NCBI RefSeq assembly: GCF_000473995.1
Contig: NC_022571.1
Span: 1,328,501 to 1,392,500 of the forward strand
Length of the DNA: 64,000 nucleotides
Direction: 5' to 3'
Source: Clostridium saccharobutylicum DSM 13864
Lineage (GTDB): Bacteria; Bacillota; Clostridia; Clostridiales; Clostridiaceae
Below are positions 27,674 through 36,736 of the stretch, piece by piece (within the stretch, counting starts at the first letter, position 1; the number at the start of each line of letters is the position of its first letter). A program made the position numbers and the translations under genes. A model generated the notes under the pieces. The model was not told where the DNA came from and made no database searches. It saw only the letters and a list, made by a program, of their open reading frames with translations.

Positions 27674-28516
27674 ATGAAAATATTAAAAGAATATGGAATC
27701 ATAACATTAGGCGTAGCAATAATTGTGTTTTCATTTGAATTTTTCTTTTTTCCTAATCAAATAGCATGCGGTGGTGTATCTGGATTAGCATTAGTAATTA
27801 ATAATATGCTAGGAATTCAAACAGGAATAGTAATGATAGTATGTAATATTATATTATTCATATTGGCATTTGCACTCATTGGTGGAAGTTTTGGATTAAA
27901 AAGTGCATACGCGGCATTTAGTTTGTCTATTGTATTATCTATAATAGAAAAGCATTATAAAACATTTGCACTCACAAATAATTTAATGCTTGCTTCAATA
28001 TTTGGAAGTGCTCTTTTAGCATTAGGAACTGTGATAATGCTCACTCAAGATGCTACAACTGGAGGTACAAGTATAACAGCAAAATTATTAAATAAATATG
28101 CTCATTTGGATTTTGGGAAAGCACTATTAATCTCTGATTCTATTGTAATATTGCTCGCAATGTGCACTTTTGGAGTAGAACTTGGATTATTTGGATTATT
28201 AAGTGTTTATTTAACTGGAACTTTAATAGATAAATTCATAGATGGACTTAATGTATCAAAGCAAGTTATGGTTTTTACAAACAAGGAAAAGATAGTATCA
28301 GATTATATTATTAAGGATATAGATAGAGGATGTACAGTATTTTATGGGAAGGGTGGATATACTGGTAAAGATAATTGTGTTATTTTAACAGTATTAACTA
28401 GAAGCCAATTTATTAAATTAAAACAATTTATTAGAAATAATGATTCAGAAGCATTTGTTACAGTTAATGAAACAAGTGAAGTTCTTGGAAAAGGGTTTAA
28501 AAGTTTAATGGAATAG
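27674..28516 (+). CDS. YitT-family membrane protein (DUF161/DUF2179)
   Basis: A 280-residue protein with five to six N-terminal helices (FPNQIACGGVSGLALVINN is the family hallmark, with DATTGGTSITAKLLN) and a C-terminal soluble DUF2179 domain of about 80 residues containing GCTVFYGKGGYTG. Members are widespread in Firmicutes and their transport role is unknown. The start is ATG 27674 after AAGGAGG; 18 further codons are open upstream. The unit is closed by a bidirectional terminator shared with the convergent flavoprotein gene. Confidence 0.9.
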   Translation: MKILKEYGIITLGVAIIVFSFEFFFFPNQIACGGVSGLALVINNMLGIQTGIVMIVCNIILFILAFALIGGSFGLKSAYAAFSLSIVLSIIEKHYKTFALTNNLMLASIFGSALLALGTVIMLTQDATTGGTSITAKLLNKYAHLDFGKALLISDSIVILLAMCTFGVELGLFGLLSVYLTGTLIDKFIDGLNVSKQVMVFTNKEKIVSDYIIKDIDRGCTVFYGKGGYTGKDNCVILTVLTRSQFIKLKQFIRNNDSEAFVTVNETSEVLGKGFKSLME

Positions 28517-28603
28517 TGTATATATTGTAATATGATTTATAAATTGATTTAGTTATACAGTACATAGTTTTAATGTAGATTTCAATTTTTAATATATATA
28601 AGA

Positions 28604-28639
28604 AAAAATCTAAGTAGGTATTGCTACTTAGATTTTTTG
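28604..28639. terminator. Bidirectional terminator, overlaps a stop codon
   Basis: AAAAAATCTAAGTAG pairs with CTACTTAGATTTTTT around GTATTG. Its right arm encodes the last codons and stop (TAG at 28626-28624) of the minus-strand flavoprotein gene, while the T-rich flank serves the plus-strand YitT gene. Confidence 0.85.
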
Positions 28640-29232
28640 TTTTCAAATCTTCTACGTTTTTTAGTTTTTTTCTTCATAACTGAAAAGCCAAAAGAACCGA
28701 TTGGTTTTTTACTTAATGGAAAATATTCTCCATGACAGTAAGATATCATATTTGCATTTTCAAAATGAATTTTACCTTTTTCATCTAATAGGTCTTCATT
28801 TACGTGAGAGCCAACAACTTCTGCAATAAACATATCATGGGTACCAAGAGGAATTATATTTTTTACTTTGCATTCAATATTTACTGGGCATTCATCTATG
28901 AAAGGTGCAGATATGTGGTGACTTTCTTTTAAAGTAAATCCCATTTCGCTTATTTTATCATTTTTCTTTCCTGATCTAACTCCACAATAATCAACTGCCT
29001 TTACTAAATCAGAACTAGGTAAATTAACTACAAACTCCAAAGTTTCCTTTATGTATTCATAAGATAATCTTTCTGGTCTTATAGAAATATATAGCATAGG
29101 AGGTTTTGTATTTATAGTTCCAGTCCATCCAACTGTAAATACATTAGTTTTTCCTTCTTTATTTCTTGAGGTAACTAAAACAACAGGAACTGGATTTAAT
29201 ATTACACTGCCTTCAAAATCAATTTTATCCAT
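28624..29232 (-). CDS. Flavin reductase-like (flavoredoxin-type) protein
   Basis: A 202-residue FMN-binding split-barrel protein. The N-terminus VILNPVPVVLVTSRNKEG, GWTGTINTKPPMLYISIRPERLSYEYI and EFVVNLPS is the flavin-reductase-like domain; CPVNIECKVKN and GTHDMFIAEV follow. Such proteins reduce or carry FMN for partner oxidoreductases in anaerobes. The start is ATG 29232 with AAGGAGGATC upstream; the longer frame adds 23 unlikely codons. The C-terminus is very basic (KKKTKKRRRFENKKSK) and overlaps the terminator hairpin. Confidence 0.9.
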   Translation of the reverse strand: MDKIDFEGSVILNPVPVVLVTSRNKEGKTNVFTVGWTGTINTKPPMLYISIRPERLSYEYIKETLEFVVNLPSSDLVKAVDYCGVRSGKKNDKISEMGFTLKESHHISAPFIDECPVNIECKVKNIIPLGTHDMFIAEVVGSHVNEDLLDEKGKIHFENANMISYCHGEYFPLSKKPIGSFGFSVMKKKTKKRRRFENKKSK

Positions 29233-29493
29233 GTATGATCCTCCTTTAAGGTTAATTGCATTATAAAAATATTGTTGTAAAGTGTAGTTACACATATACA
29301 TATTTAAATAATTTCTTACTGATTATATCATGTTTTAATATATATATCTATTACATAAAATTCATAAAAAGGAGAATAAATAAAAATGTATTATAATGAC
29401 TTGAAAATAAGAAAGAAATGTATTATTGTATTATATTATTCTTAAGAGGAATAGGTTACTTTATAATAATAGAACATTATATTTAAAGTATAT

Positions 29494-29533
29494 AAAAAAG
29501 TTATCTATAGAATTGAGAAACTCTACAGATAAC
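29494..29533 (-). terminator. Terminator of the D,D-carboxypeptidase gene
   Basis: On the minus strand GTTATCTGTAGA pairs with TCTATAGATAAC, followed by TTTTTTA. The rest of the 29233-29597 gap shows no gene. Confidence 0.8.
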
Positions 29534-29597
29534 CTTAGATTAAATTTTAGTTAATTAAATTTTTTATAATTTAGAATAAGTTGTTCACCAATATAGA

Positions 29598-30902
29598 TTA
29601 ATATCTTCTTCTTCTATAACGACTTCTTCTATTTCTTGAATTAGAAATCATATTTCTAATAAGAACAATTAAAGTACCAACAATTCCTATAACTACTAAG
29701 GTAGAAATATATATAAGTATATTGTCTTTTATAATTGAACCTAATGAAATATCTACTGTTCCAGTAACTTCTTCTGAATGATTTCTTGTTGAATATGTTA
29801 ATTTAGTATTTTTATTAAAAAGTAGTTTCCATGCACTAGCATTATTTGCTTGGTTATATGTGATTTGAGATTCAGCATCGTTTATACTATTTGGGTAATA
29901 AGACACATCTTGAGTTAATTTAAGTGGTACAGTGATAGTCTTTGTTGGTCCGAAAAACCCAAATGGCTTATATTGTAAATCTGTAGTTCCAACTTCGTTA
30001 CCTTTTGACTTGTATGTTTGTTTAGTAGCAGCAAAGCTGTAATCCATAATTGAATCCATGTCATTAAATTTTGTCATATCTGCATTGTCAACTTGTTTAC
30101 TTTTAAGAACAACACCTATTAATTGTCTGCCATCTCTGTCATAGACAGTAGCTAAGCAACCACCTGCAGCATTAGTTGTACCAGTTTTTCCGGCAATGTT
30201 ACCATTTTTCCCTAAGGTTAAATTTCTATTTTCTAATATAATTTTAGAATTTTTTATATCTATAGGAGCAGTTTTCAATTCCATAGTTTCTCTTACCCAA
30301 GGATTTGCAAAGGCTGCTTTAGCAATTAATGAAAGATCATATGCTGTGGTATAATGATTGTCATCGTGTAATCCGTTAGCAGTAATAAAATGACTGTTAT
30401 TAGCACCTAGTTCTTTTGCTTTTTTATTCATTAAATCAGCAAAACTTTGTGAATTACCGGCAACATTATCTGCAATCATGTATGCAGTATCATTTGCAGA
30501 AAAGAGCAATAAGCCTTTCATGACATCATCTGCTAACATCTTATCACCAACCTGCATAGTATTATGCATATAATTGATATTTAATGAATATTCAGGTTGT
30601 TCTTTTGCTGATTTTGTATATTCAATTTCATCATTTTTTTGTTTATTTTCAGCGAATAACAAACTAGTTAAAAGCTTAGTTGTACTAGCTGGATATCTTT
30701 TGCTATCGGCATCTTTACAATAAATTACTTCCCCAGTCTCTAAATCAATAGTTATAGCTGATTGTGCATTAATATTAGGTAAACCTTGCGTTGAAGATTC
30801 AGTTTTTTTAGTATCTGTAGCATAGCTTGCCATAGTTAATGGGCTAAATAAAGAAAGAGAAAGTGTTAATATAAGGGTTTTTAAAATTAAATTTTTTTTC
30901 AA
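29598..30902 (-). CDS. Serine-type D-Ala-D-Ala carboxypeptidase (PBP5/DacF type)
   Basis: A 434-residue exported enzyme that trims D-alanine from peptidoglycan stem peptides. It has a signal peptide (1-29), then the S11 triad: SxxK at Ser73-Lys76 (STTK), SAN at 135-137 and KTG at 239-241. A C-terminal domain and a transmembrane helix near 390-416 are followed by a strongly basic tail RNRRSRYRRRRY, so it is anchored by a true helix instead of the usual amphipathic one. Start is TTG at 30902 with GGAGAG seven nt upstream. It is monocistronic and divergent from a polysaccharide deacetylase gene. Confidence 0.93.
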   Translation of the reverse strand: MKKNLILKTLILTLSLSLFSPLTMASYATDTKKTESSTQGLPNINAQSAITIDLETGEVIYCKDADSKRYPASTTKLLTSLLFAENKQKNDEIEYTKSAKEQPEYSLNINYMHNTMQVGDKMLADDVMKGLLLFSANDTAYMIADNVAGNSQSFADLMNKKAKELGANNSHFITANGLHDDNHYTTAYDLSLIAKAAFANPWVRETMELKTAPIDIKNSKIILENRNLTLGKNGNIAGKTGTTNAAGGCLATVYDRDGRQLIGVVLKSKQVDNADMTKFNDMDSIMDYSFAATKQTYKSKGNEVGTTDLQYKPFGFFGPTKTITVPLKLTQDVSYYPNSINDAESQITYNQANNASAWKLLFNKNTKLTYSTRNHSEEVTGTVDISLGSIIKDNILIYISTLVVIGIVGTLIVLIRNMISNSRNRRSRYRRRRY

Positions 30903-31085
30903 GTCAAATCTCTCCGCTTCTATATTAAATATATATTAAAACATTTTTAGTATAAGCTATATTCAAAAAAATAACAAGTAAAGTATAGATAATAACAAAG
31001 CTTCACTTAAAATTTCCTTGTAATTACTAATATATATATTTTTTTTTTGAACAAACTATAAATAGTGTAGGAAAGGGGTGGTTTA

Positions 31086-31835
31086 ATGAACAAAAAATCG
31101 AAATTTTTTTTAATACTAATGATTATAGCCTTATCAATTGGAATTTATTCATATGATGTTAGAGCAGCTGAAAATTATGAGAGAAAAATAGTATACCTCA
31201 CTTTTGATGATGGCCCATCTTTAAACAATACCGATGCTATATTAGATGTATTAAGTGAAAATAAAGTAAGAGCTACTTTTTGTGTTGTGGGAACAAATGT
31301 AAATAGAAATAAAGTTACGATGAAAAGATTATCGGATCTTAATATGTCAATAATACCTCATTGTAACAATCATGCTTACAGGGAATTGTATTCATCAAAA
31401 GATTACTATATTAAAGATTTAAACTCTTGTATAAAAGCAATAAATACGACTATAGGAAAACAAAAAAATTATAATATGGTGCGAATGCCAGGAGGATCAA
31501 CTAATACAATTTGTAATCCAAATGTATTGAATGAAATAAAAAATGAATTGAAAAACAAGAATATATATTATTTAGATTGGACAGTTGATTCAGGTGATGC
31601 TACTGCGAGCCAAGTTGCAAGCAATATTATAAAAAGCAATATTAACAGATATGGTGGAAAATATAAAATAGAAGTAGTTTTGATGCACGATTTAGAAAAT
31701 AAAAAAACCACCACTACAGCGCTTCAAGATATTATTGATAATTATAAGAAATTAGGCTATGAATTTAAAACAATTGATGAAATTGAAGATTGGGAAATGG
31801 ATTATTTAATTAGCAATCATGTAATTAATAAATAA
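31086..31835 (+). CDS. Polysaccharide deacetylase (NodB domain)
   Basis: A 249-residue secreted or membrane-anchored protein. An N-terminal hydrophobic segment (6-22) is followed by the NodB fold: motif 1 TFDDGPS (39-45), motif 2 HCNNH (His92, His96; the usual HSxxH with Cys for Ser), motif 3 RMPGGS and a final LMHD. It removes N-acetyl groups from a cell-wall or exopolysaccharide, probably peptidoglycan GlcNAc. The ATG follows AAAGGGGTGG. Its stop codon TAA is the first part of a hairpin-repeat left arm. Confidence 0.93.
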   Translation: MNKKSKFFLILMIIALSIGIYSYDVRAAENYERKIVYLTFDDGPSLNNTDAILDVLSENKVRATFCVVGTNVNRNKVTMKRLSDLNMSIIPHCNNHAYRELYSSKDYYIKDLNSCIKAINTTIGKQKNYNMVRMPGGSTNTICNPNVLNEIKNELKNKNIYYLDWTVDSGDATASQVASNIIKSNINRYGGKYKIEVVLMHDLENKKTTTTALQDIIDNYKKLGYEFKTIDEIEDWEMDYLISNHVINK

Positions 31836-31860
31836 GGCATATAAAAGAAAATAATCAAAA
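31833..31860. repeat. Hairpin repeat copy 9 (left arm only)
   Basis: TAAGGCATATAAAAGAAAAT starts on the stop codon of the deacetylase gene; no right arm is seen. Confidence 0.45.
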
Positions 31861-31882
31861 TTAAATAAGTAATGAAGAAGAT

Positions 31883-31907
31883 AAAAAGTAGCATTGAGCT
31901 ACTTTTT
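31883..31907. terminator. Bidirectional terminator between deacetylase and iolR
   Basis: AAAAAGTAGC pairs with GCTACTTTTT around ATTGA. The iolR stop (TAG at 31901-31899) lies in it, so the last codons of iolR form the hairpin arm. Confidence 0.85.
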
Positions 31908-32672
31908 ATTTTCTTCATTAGCAATTACAAGTTCAATATTATAATTATTAAAATAATCAATATATTTCTTTGGTGGATAAGTATCAGTAATAATACAATC
32001 TAAATCTTTAATATCACAAAATGTCATTAATGATACAACATCGAATTTTGATGAATCTACAAGTAAAAAACATTTAGAACTTTTGGCAACAGCTGCTTTT
32101 TTTATTTTGTATTCATCAGGAGAAGTATTTGTGACACCATTTTCTAGTGATATTCCAGTACAAGCTATAAAACTTTTATTTAAATTATAAGTAGATAAAA
32201 CATCAGAGGCGTTTAAACCAGTAAAAGATGATGTTTTTCTACTTAATTTTCCGGAAAGACATATTATTTCAATGTTTTCATATGGAATCGCTTGCACAAT
32301 GGCATTGAGGTTATTTGTAAATATAGTGATATTTTTTTTGTCTTTCAAATATTCAACAATATTAAGTGTAGTAGTGCCAGAATCTATAAAGATACAATCA
32401 CCATCTTCAACAAATTGAGCACATTCTTGAGCGATTGATGATTTGGCAAAGTTATTTTTTATTGTTCTCTCTTCAAATGATAAAAGCTCCTTATTAGTGT
32501 TTATAGTTACACCACCATAAACTTTTTTTATTACACCTTTGTTAACCAAGACATCTATATCTCTACGAATTGTGTTTTTTGACATTTTAAATTCCTCACA
32601 TAATTTATCAAGAGATATAGTCTTATATTTATATATATATTGCTCTATTAGATCAATTCTTTTTGAACGCAT
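31899..32672 (-). CDS. iolR: DeoR-family repressor, likely IolR
   Basis: A 257-residue protein with an N-terminal DeoR helix-turn-helix (ISLDKLCEEFKMSKNTIRRD, about 19-38, then VYGGV) and a C-terminal sugar-phosphate sensor domain with FIDSGTTTLNIVEYL and FTNNLNAIVQA. It is divergent from the inositol operon and 200 bp from its first gene. Known IolR proteins are DeoR-type repressors released by the intermediate 2-deoxy-5-keto-gluconate 6-phosphate, so the same role is inferred. Operator-like repeats matching the IolR consensus lie in the intergenic region. Confidence 0.88.
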   Translation of the reverse strand: MRSKRIDLIEQYIYKYKTISLDKLCEEFKMSKNTIRRDIDVLVNKGVIKKVYGGVTINTNKELLSFEERTIKNNFAKSSIAQECAQFVEDGDCIFIDSGTTTLNIVEYLKDKKNITIFTNNLNAIVQAIPYENIEIICLSGKLSRKTSSFTGLNASDVLSTYNLNKSFIACTGISLENGVTNTSPDEYKIKKAAVAKSSKCFLLVDSSKFDVVSLMTFCDIKDLDCIITDTYPPKKYIDYFNNYNIELVIANEENKK

Positions 32673-32786
32673 TAAAATTCACTCTCCAATTAATTAAAAC
32701 TATTATACTAATTAAATATTATAAACTAAAGAATTTAAAAGTGAAAGCAATTACTCAAAAAATTGTAAAAAGTTTCAAGGAAATTA

Positions 32787-32815
32787 TTGACATGTTACAT
32801 AGATGTGTTTATAAT
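32787..32815 (+). promoter_or_regulatory. Promoter of the inositol operon
   Basis: TTGACA (32787-32792), a 17-bp spacer and TATAAT (32810-32815): consensus in both boxes. Transcription should start near 32822, just before the operator repeats. Confidence 0.88.
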
Positions 32816-32826
32816 GAAATCATAAG

Positions 32827-32860
32827 ATAACAACAAGTTAATCAAAAGTTAACCAAAAAA
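32827..32860 (+). promoter_or_regulatory. Three tandem 11-bp IolR operator repeats
   Basis: ATAACAACAAG (32827-32837), TTAATCAAAAG (32838-32848) and TTAACCAAAAA (32849-32859) follow each other without gaps. The last two contain matches (from 32839 and 32850) to WRAYCAADARD, the operator consensus known for Bacillus subtilis IolR. They lie just after the promoter, so bound repressor on one face of the helix would block initiation. Confidence 0.7.
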
Positions 32861-32876
32861 GAACGGAGTGATTAAA

Positions 32877-34031
32877 ATGTCAAATAGTTTTATGACACCT
32901 AATAAAATATTAACTGGAAAAGATGCTCTGAAAAATAGTAAAGAATATCTAAAATCATTTGGTGAAAAAGCATTAATAGTTACTGATAACATTATGGTTA
33001 AGTTAGGAAATGTGCAGAGTTTAACAAGTATCTTAGATGAAGAAAATATAGGTTATAAAATTTATCAAGAAATTAACGGTGAACCTACCGATGTAATGAT
33101 AAAAAATGGAACAAAGATTTATAAAGATGAAAAATGTGAATTTTTGATAGCTATCGGAGGTGGAAGTCCTATAGATTCAGCAAAGGCTATATCAATGATG
33201 ACAGTATATAATGGAAAGATATCAGATTATATGGGAAAACAGATAGAGAATAAATTACCTCCAGTAGTAGCAATTCCAACAACTGCAGGTACAGGATCAG
33301 AAGCTACTCAATTTACTATCATTTCTGATACTGAAAATGACGTAAAGATGCTTATAAAAGGAGGTTCATTACTTCCAAGATTAGCAATTATAGATCCTAA
33401 ATTTACAATGACAGTTCCAAGAAACGTAACAGCCGCAACTGGAATAGATGCTTTAACACATGCAATAGAAGCATATACATCAAGGAAAGCACAACCACTT
33501 TCAGACGTATTTGCATTATCAGCAGTAAAAAGGATTTTTCAATACTTACCTATAGCTTTTGAAAATCCTAATAATGAGGAAGCTAGAACTCAGATGTCTA
33601 TAGCTGCATTAGAAGGTGGAATAGCTTTTAATAATTCATCAGTAACAATAGTTCATGGAATGAGCAGACCTATAGGAGCATTATTTCATGTAGCACATGG
33701 AATTTCAAATGCAATGTTATTAAAAGAATGTTTAACATTTGTAATTGACGGTACTTATGGTAGATTTGCAGATTTAGCAAGAGCAATAAAAATATGTCAT
33801 GATAGTATGACTGATGAAGTAGCAGCTAAAGAATTTGTTGAAGCTGTAAACAATTTATGTAATCAATTATTAATACCAAGCTTAGAAGAGTATGGAATAG
33901 ATAAGAAAAGATTTTTTGATAACTTGGATAAAATGGCAGATGATGCTCTTGAAAGCGGTAGTCCAAGCAATACTATTAAAAATATTACACATGGTAATAT
34001 TGTTGAAATATATAAGTCACTTTGGAGGTGA
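32877..34031 (+). CDS. Iron-containing alcohol dehydrogenase of the inositol operon
   Basis: A 384-residue group III dehydrogenase. The NAD(P)-binding GGGSPID is at 94-100, and metal ligands fit Asp191, His195, His260 and His274 (GIDALTHAIEAY, IVHGMSRP, HVAHG). It is the first gene of the inositol operon, with an internal start at ATG 32877 eight nt after GGAG; a GTG nine bases upstream is in the ribosome-binding site. Because no iolA is present, it may reduce malonate semialdehyde to 3-hydroxypropionate and reoxidise the NADH made by IolG. That role is inferred; the natural substrate is not shown. Confidence 0.9.
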   Translation: MSNSFMTPNKILTGKDALKNSKEYLKSFGEKALIVTDNIMVKLGNVQSLTSILDEENIGYKIYQEINGEPTDVMIKNGTKIYKDEKCEFLIAIGGGSPIDSAKAISMMTVYNGKISDYMGKQIENKLPPVVAIPTTAGTGSEATQFTIISDTENDVKMLIKGGSLLPRLAIIDPKFTMTVPRNVTAATGIDALTHAIEAYTSRKAQPLSDVFALSAVKRIFQYLPIAFENPNNEEARTQMSIAALEGGIAFNNSSVTIVHGMSRPIGALFHVAHGISNAMLLKECLTFVIDGTYGRFADLARAIKICHDSMTDEVAAKEFVEAVNNLCNQLLIPSLEEYGIDKKRFFDNLDKMADDALESGSPSNTIKNITHGNIVEIYKSLWR

Positions 34032-34036
34032 TAAAT

Positions 34037-34882
34037 ATGTCTTTAGCAAATATGAAAACGATTTTAAAGGGCGCAGTAAAAGAAAATTTTGCAGTTGGGA
34101 GTTTTAGTGTAGCTAATATGGAAATGATATTAGGAGCTATAAAAGCAGCGGAAGAGTTAAACTCTCCAATAATAATGCAAATAGCAGAGGTAAGATTAAA
34201 GCATTCTCCTTTAGAATTAATTGGCCCAATGATGGTAAAAGCAGCGGAAAATTCTAAAGTGCCTGTAGCAGTTCATTTTGATCATGGTTTAACAATTGAA
34301 AACATAAGAAAAGCGTTAGATTTAGGCTTTACATCAGTAATGATAGATGGGTCACACTTAAGCCTTGAAGAAAATATAAAGATAACTAATAAAGTAAAAG
34401 ATGTTGCAACTTCATATAATGCTTCAGTTGAAGCTGAAATTGGACAAGTTGGTGGAAGTGAAGATGGAAGTAAGGATATAAATATAAAAGTAACAAATGT
34501 AGAGAATGCTGTGAGATTTTTCAATGAAACTAAAGTAGATGCTCTTGCAGTAGCTATAGGAAATGCTCATGGAATTTATAAAGGAGAGCCAAAGTTAAGA
34601 TTTGATATACTTGATAAATTAAAAGGTAGTTTAGAAGTACCTCTAGTACTTCATGGAGGTTCTGGAATTTCTGAAAACGATTTTAGAAAATGTGCAACTA
34701 TGGGAATTAAAAAGATTAATATTGCAACAGCTACTTTTAATTCAGTAAAGGAAAGTGTAAAAAATTTAAATGATGAATTAGATGATTATGATTATTTTAA
34801 GTTGCATCAAGCAGAAATTGATGGAGCGTATAAAAATATAAGAAAACACATTGAAATATTTGGAAGCATAAATAAAGCATAA
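34037..34882 (+). CDS. iolJ: Class II aldolase IolJ (DKGP aldolase)
   Basis: A 281-residue zinc aldolase of the fructose-bisphosphate/tagatose-bisphosphate class. Catalytic and zinc-binding residues fit Asp82-His83 in HFDHGL, His178 in GNAHGIYKGEP and His206 in VLHGGSGI. In this operon it should cleave 2-deoxy-5-keto-D-gluconate 6-phosphate to DHAP and malonate semialdehyde, the last step of the pathway. Start at ATG 34037 behind GGAGGTG, 5 nt after the dehydrogenase stop; a frame opened at 34022 overlaps that stop. Glycolytic aldolase activity cannot be excluded. Confidence 0.9.
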   Translation: MSLANMKTILKGAVKENFAVGSFSVANMEMILGAIKAAEELNSPIIMQIAEVRLKHSPLELIGPMMVKAAENSKVPVAVHFDHGLTIENIRKALDLGFTSVMIDGSHLSLEENIKITNKVKDVATSYNASVEAEIGQVGGSEDGSKDINIKVTNVENAVRFFNETKVDALAVAIGNAHGIYKGEPKLRFDILDKLKGSLEVPLVLHGGSGISENDFRKCATMGIKKINIATATFNSVKESVKNLNDELDDYDYFKLHQAEIDGAYKNIRKHIEIFGSINKA

Positions 34883-34896
34883 GGAGGAAGTTGAAA

Positions 34897-35916
34897 ATGA
34901 AATATATTAAATTTGATGAAACAAGAAAACTAGATATAGTACCTATAGGAAGAGTTGCAATTGATTTTAATCCAGTTGATATCAACAGACCACTTTCGGA
35001 AAGTGAAACATTTAAAAAATATCTAGGTGGATCTCCAGCAAATATAGCAGTTGGTGTTTCAAGATTAGGAAAAAAAGTCGGATTTATTGGTAAAGTATCA
35101 GATGATCAATTTGGAAAATTTGTTGTTGATTTCTTTAAAAATGAAGGGATAGATATTTCTCAAATAAAGTATTCGAATAGTGGAGAAAATTTAGGGTTAA
35201 CATTTACGGAAATAGCAAGTCCAACTGATAGTAGCATCTTAATGTATAGAGAAGGAGTTGCAGATTTAGAATTAAATGTTGACGAAGTGGATGAAGAGTA
35301 TATCAAAAATACTAAAGCAATAGTAATATCAGGAACAGCTCTTGCAAAAAGCCCATCAAGAGAAGCTGTATTAAAAGCATTAGAACTTGCTAAAAAAAAT
35401 AATACAGTTGTAATCTTTGATGTAGACTATAGATCTTATAATTGGAAAAGTGATGATGAAATAGCTGTATATTATTCAACTGTTGGAAAACAGAGTGATA
35501 TTGTAATGGGTTCAAGAGAAGAATTTGATTTGATGGAAAAACTAATTATTAAAGGACATAGTTCAGATAAAGAAACAGCTGAAAGATGGTTAAATTATGG
35601 CAATAAAATAGTTGTAATTAAACATGGAAAGGATGGTTCAACTGCCTACACTAATGATGGAAATTCATTTAAAATCAAGCCATTTCCTGTTAAATTACTT
35701 AAATCTTTTGGTGGTGGAGATGCATATGCATCAGCATTTATATATGGAATATTAGAAGATTGGGATATAATGGACGCTTTAGAATTTGGAAGTGCGTCAG
35801 CAGCAATGTTAGTAGCTAGCCATAGTTGCTCAAAGGATATGCCAACTGTAGATGATATAAAAAACTTTATAAAAGAAGAAAAAGAAGAATATGGAGAAAT
35901 GATTGCTAGAGCTTAG
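34897..35916 (+). CDS. iolC: 5-dehydro-2-deoxygluconokinase
   Basis: A 339-residue PfkB-family kinase that phosphorylates 2-deoxy-5-keto-D-gluconate. The N-terminal sugar-binding region has YLGGSPANIAVGVSRLG, and the C-terminal ATP/catalytic motif is SFGGGDAYASAF (a GGGD variant of GAGD). It starts at ATG 34897 eight nt after AGGAGG; a TTG at 34891 is less likely. It is the fourth enzyme step of inositol degradation. Confidence 0.95.
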   Translation: MKYIKFDETRKLDIVPIGRVAIDFNPVDINRPLSESETFKKYLGGSPANIAVGVSRLGKKVGFIGKVSDDQFGKFVVDFFKNEGIDISQIKYSNSGENLGLTFTEIASPTDSSILMYREGVADLELNVDEVDEEYIKNTKAIVISGTALAKSPSREAVLKALELAKKNNTVVIFDVDYRSYNWKSDDEIAVYYSTVGKQSDIVMGSREEFDLMEKLIIKGHSSDKETAERWLNYGNKIVVIKHGKDGSTAYTNDGNSFKIKPFPVKLLKSFGGGDAYASAFIYGILEDWDIMDALEFGSASAAMLVASHSCSKDMPTVDDIKNFIKEEKEEYGEMIARA

Positions 35917-35930
35917 GAGGTAAAAATAAA

Positions 35931-36719
35931 ATGGTTCATAATTTAGATAAATTAGAGCATGGAGAAAATATTTTATGCGAAGTTAATGGTAAAAATAAAG
36001 AAATGTTAATGGATATAACAGTTGAAAATTTAAATGAAGGGGAAAAGAAGGAGTATTTAGAAAGCAACAAAGAATTAGCAATACTACTTCTGACAGGAAA
36101 AATTAAAATAAACTGGCTTGAAAATTCAAGAGAAATGGAAAGAAAATCAGTATTTGATGAAGATCCATGCTGTTTACACGTTCCAAGAAATACAAGAGTT
36201 TCTATAGAGGTGTTTGAAAAGTGTGAAATAATAGTTCAAAGTACTGAGAATTTAGAAGATTTTACGTCTAAATTCTATTCACCAAGTGATTGTAGAAGTG
36301 ACATTTTTGGGGAAGGAACTTGGGGGGGAACAGCAAGAAGAGTCGTAAGAACTGTATTTGATTATAATAATGCACCATATTCTAATATGGTTATGGGAGA
36401 AGTTATAACATATCCAGGTAAATGGTCAAGTTATCCACCACATTATCATCCACAACCTGAAGTTTATTTTTATAAATTTGATAAACCACAAGGTTTCGGA
36501 TTGTGTTTGAATGGAGAAGATGCATATAAAATATCTGATAATAGTTTTGCAACAATAATTGGTGGAGATGTTCATCCTCAAACATCAGCTCCTGGTTATG
36601 CAATGTACTATTGCTGGATGATTAGACATCTTGAAAATAATCCTTGGACAGACAGAATAGATGTAGAAGAACACAAATGGCTTTGGGAAAAGGATGCAAA
36701 AATATGGCCTTGTAGATAA
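35931..36719 (+). CDS. iolB: 5-deoxy-glucuronate isomerase
   Basis: A 262-residue bicupin of the IolB/KduI group. The metal-site segment [21 protein letters not shown], with clustered histidines and a glutamate, and the C-terminal [17 protein letters not shown] are diagnostic. It converts 5-deoxy-D-glucuronate to 2-deoxy-5-keto-D-gluconate. AGGAGG precedes the ATG, 14 nt after iolC. Confidence 0.95.
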   Translation: MVHNLDKLEHGENILCEVNGKNKEMLMDITVENLNEGEKKEYLESNKELAILLLTGKIKINWLENSREMERKSVFDEDPCCLHVPRNTRVSIEVFEKCEIIVQSTENLEDFTSKFYSPSDCRSDIFGEGTWGGTARRVVRTVFDYNNAPYSNMVMGEVITYPGKWSSYPPHYHPQPEVYFYKFDKPQGFGLCLNGEDAYKISDNSFATIIGGDVHPQTSAPGYAMYYCWMIRHLENNPWTDRIDVEEHKWLWEKDAKIWPCR

Positions 36720-36736
36720 TAAAGGGGGATGAAATT

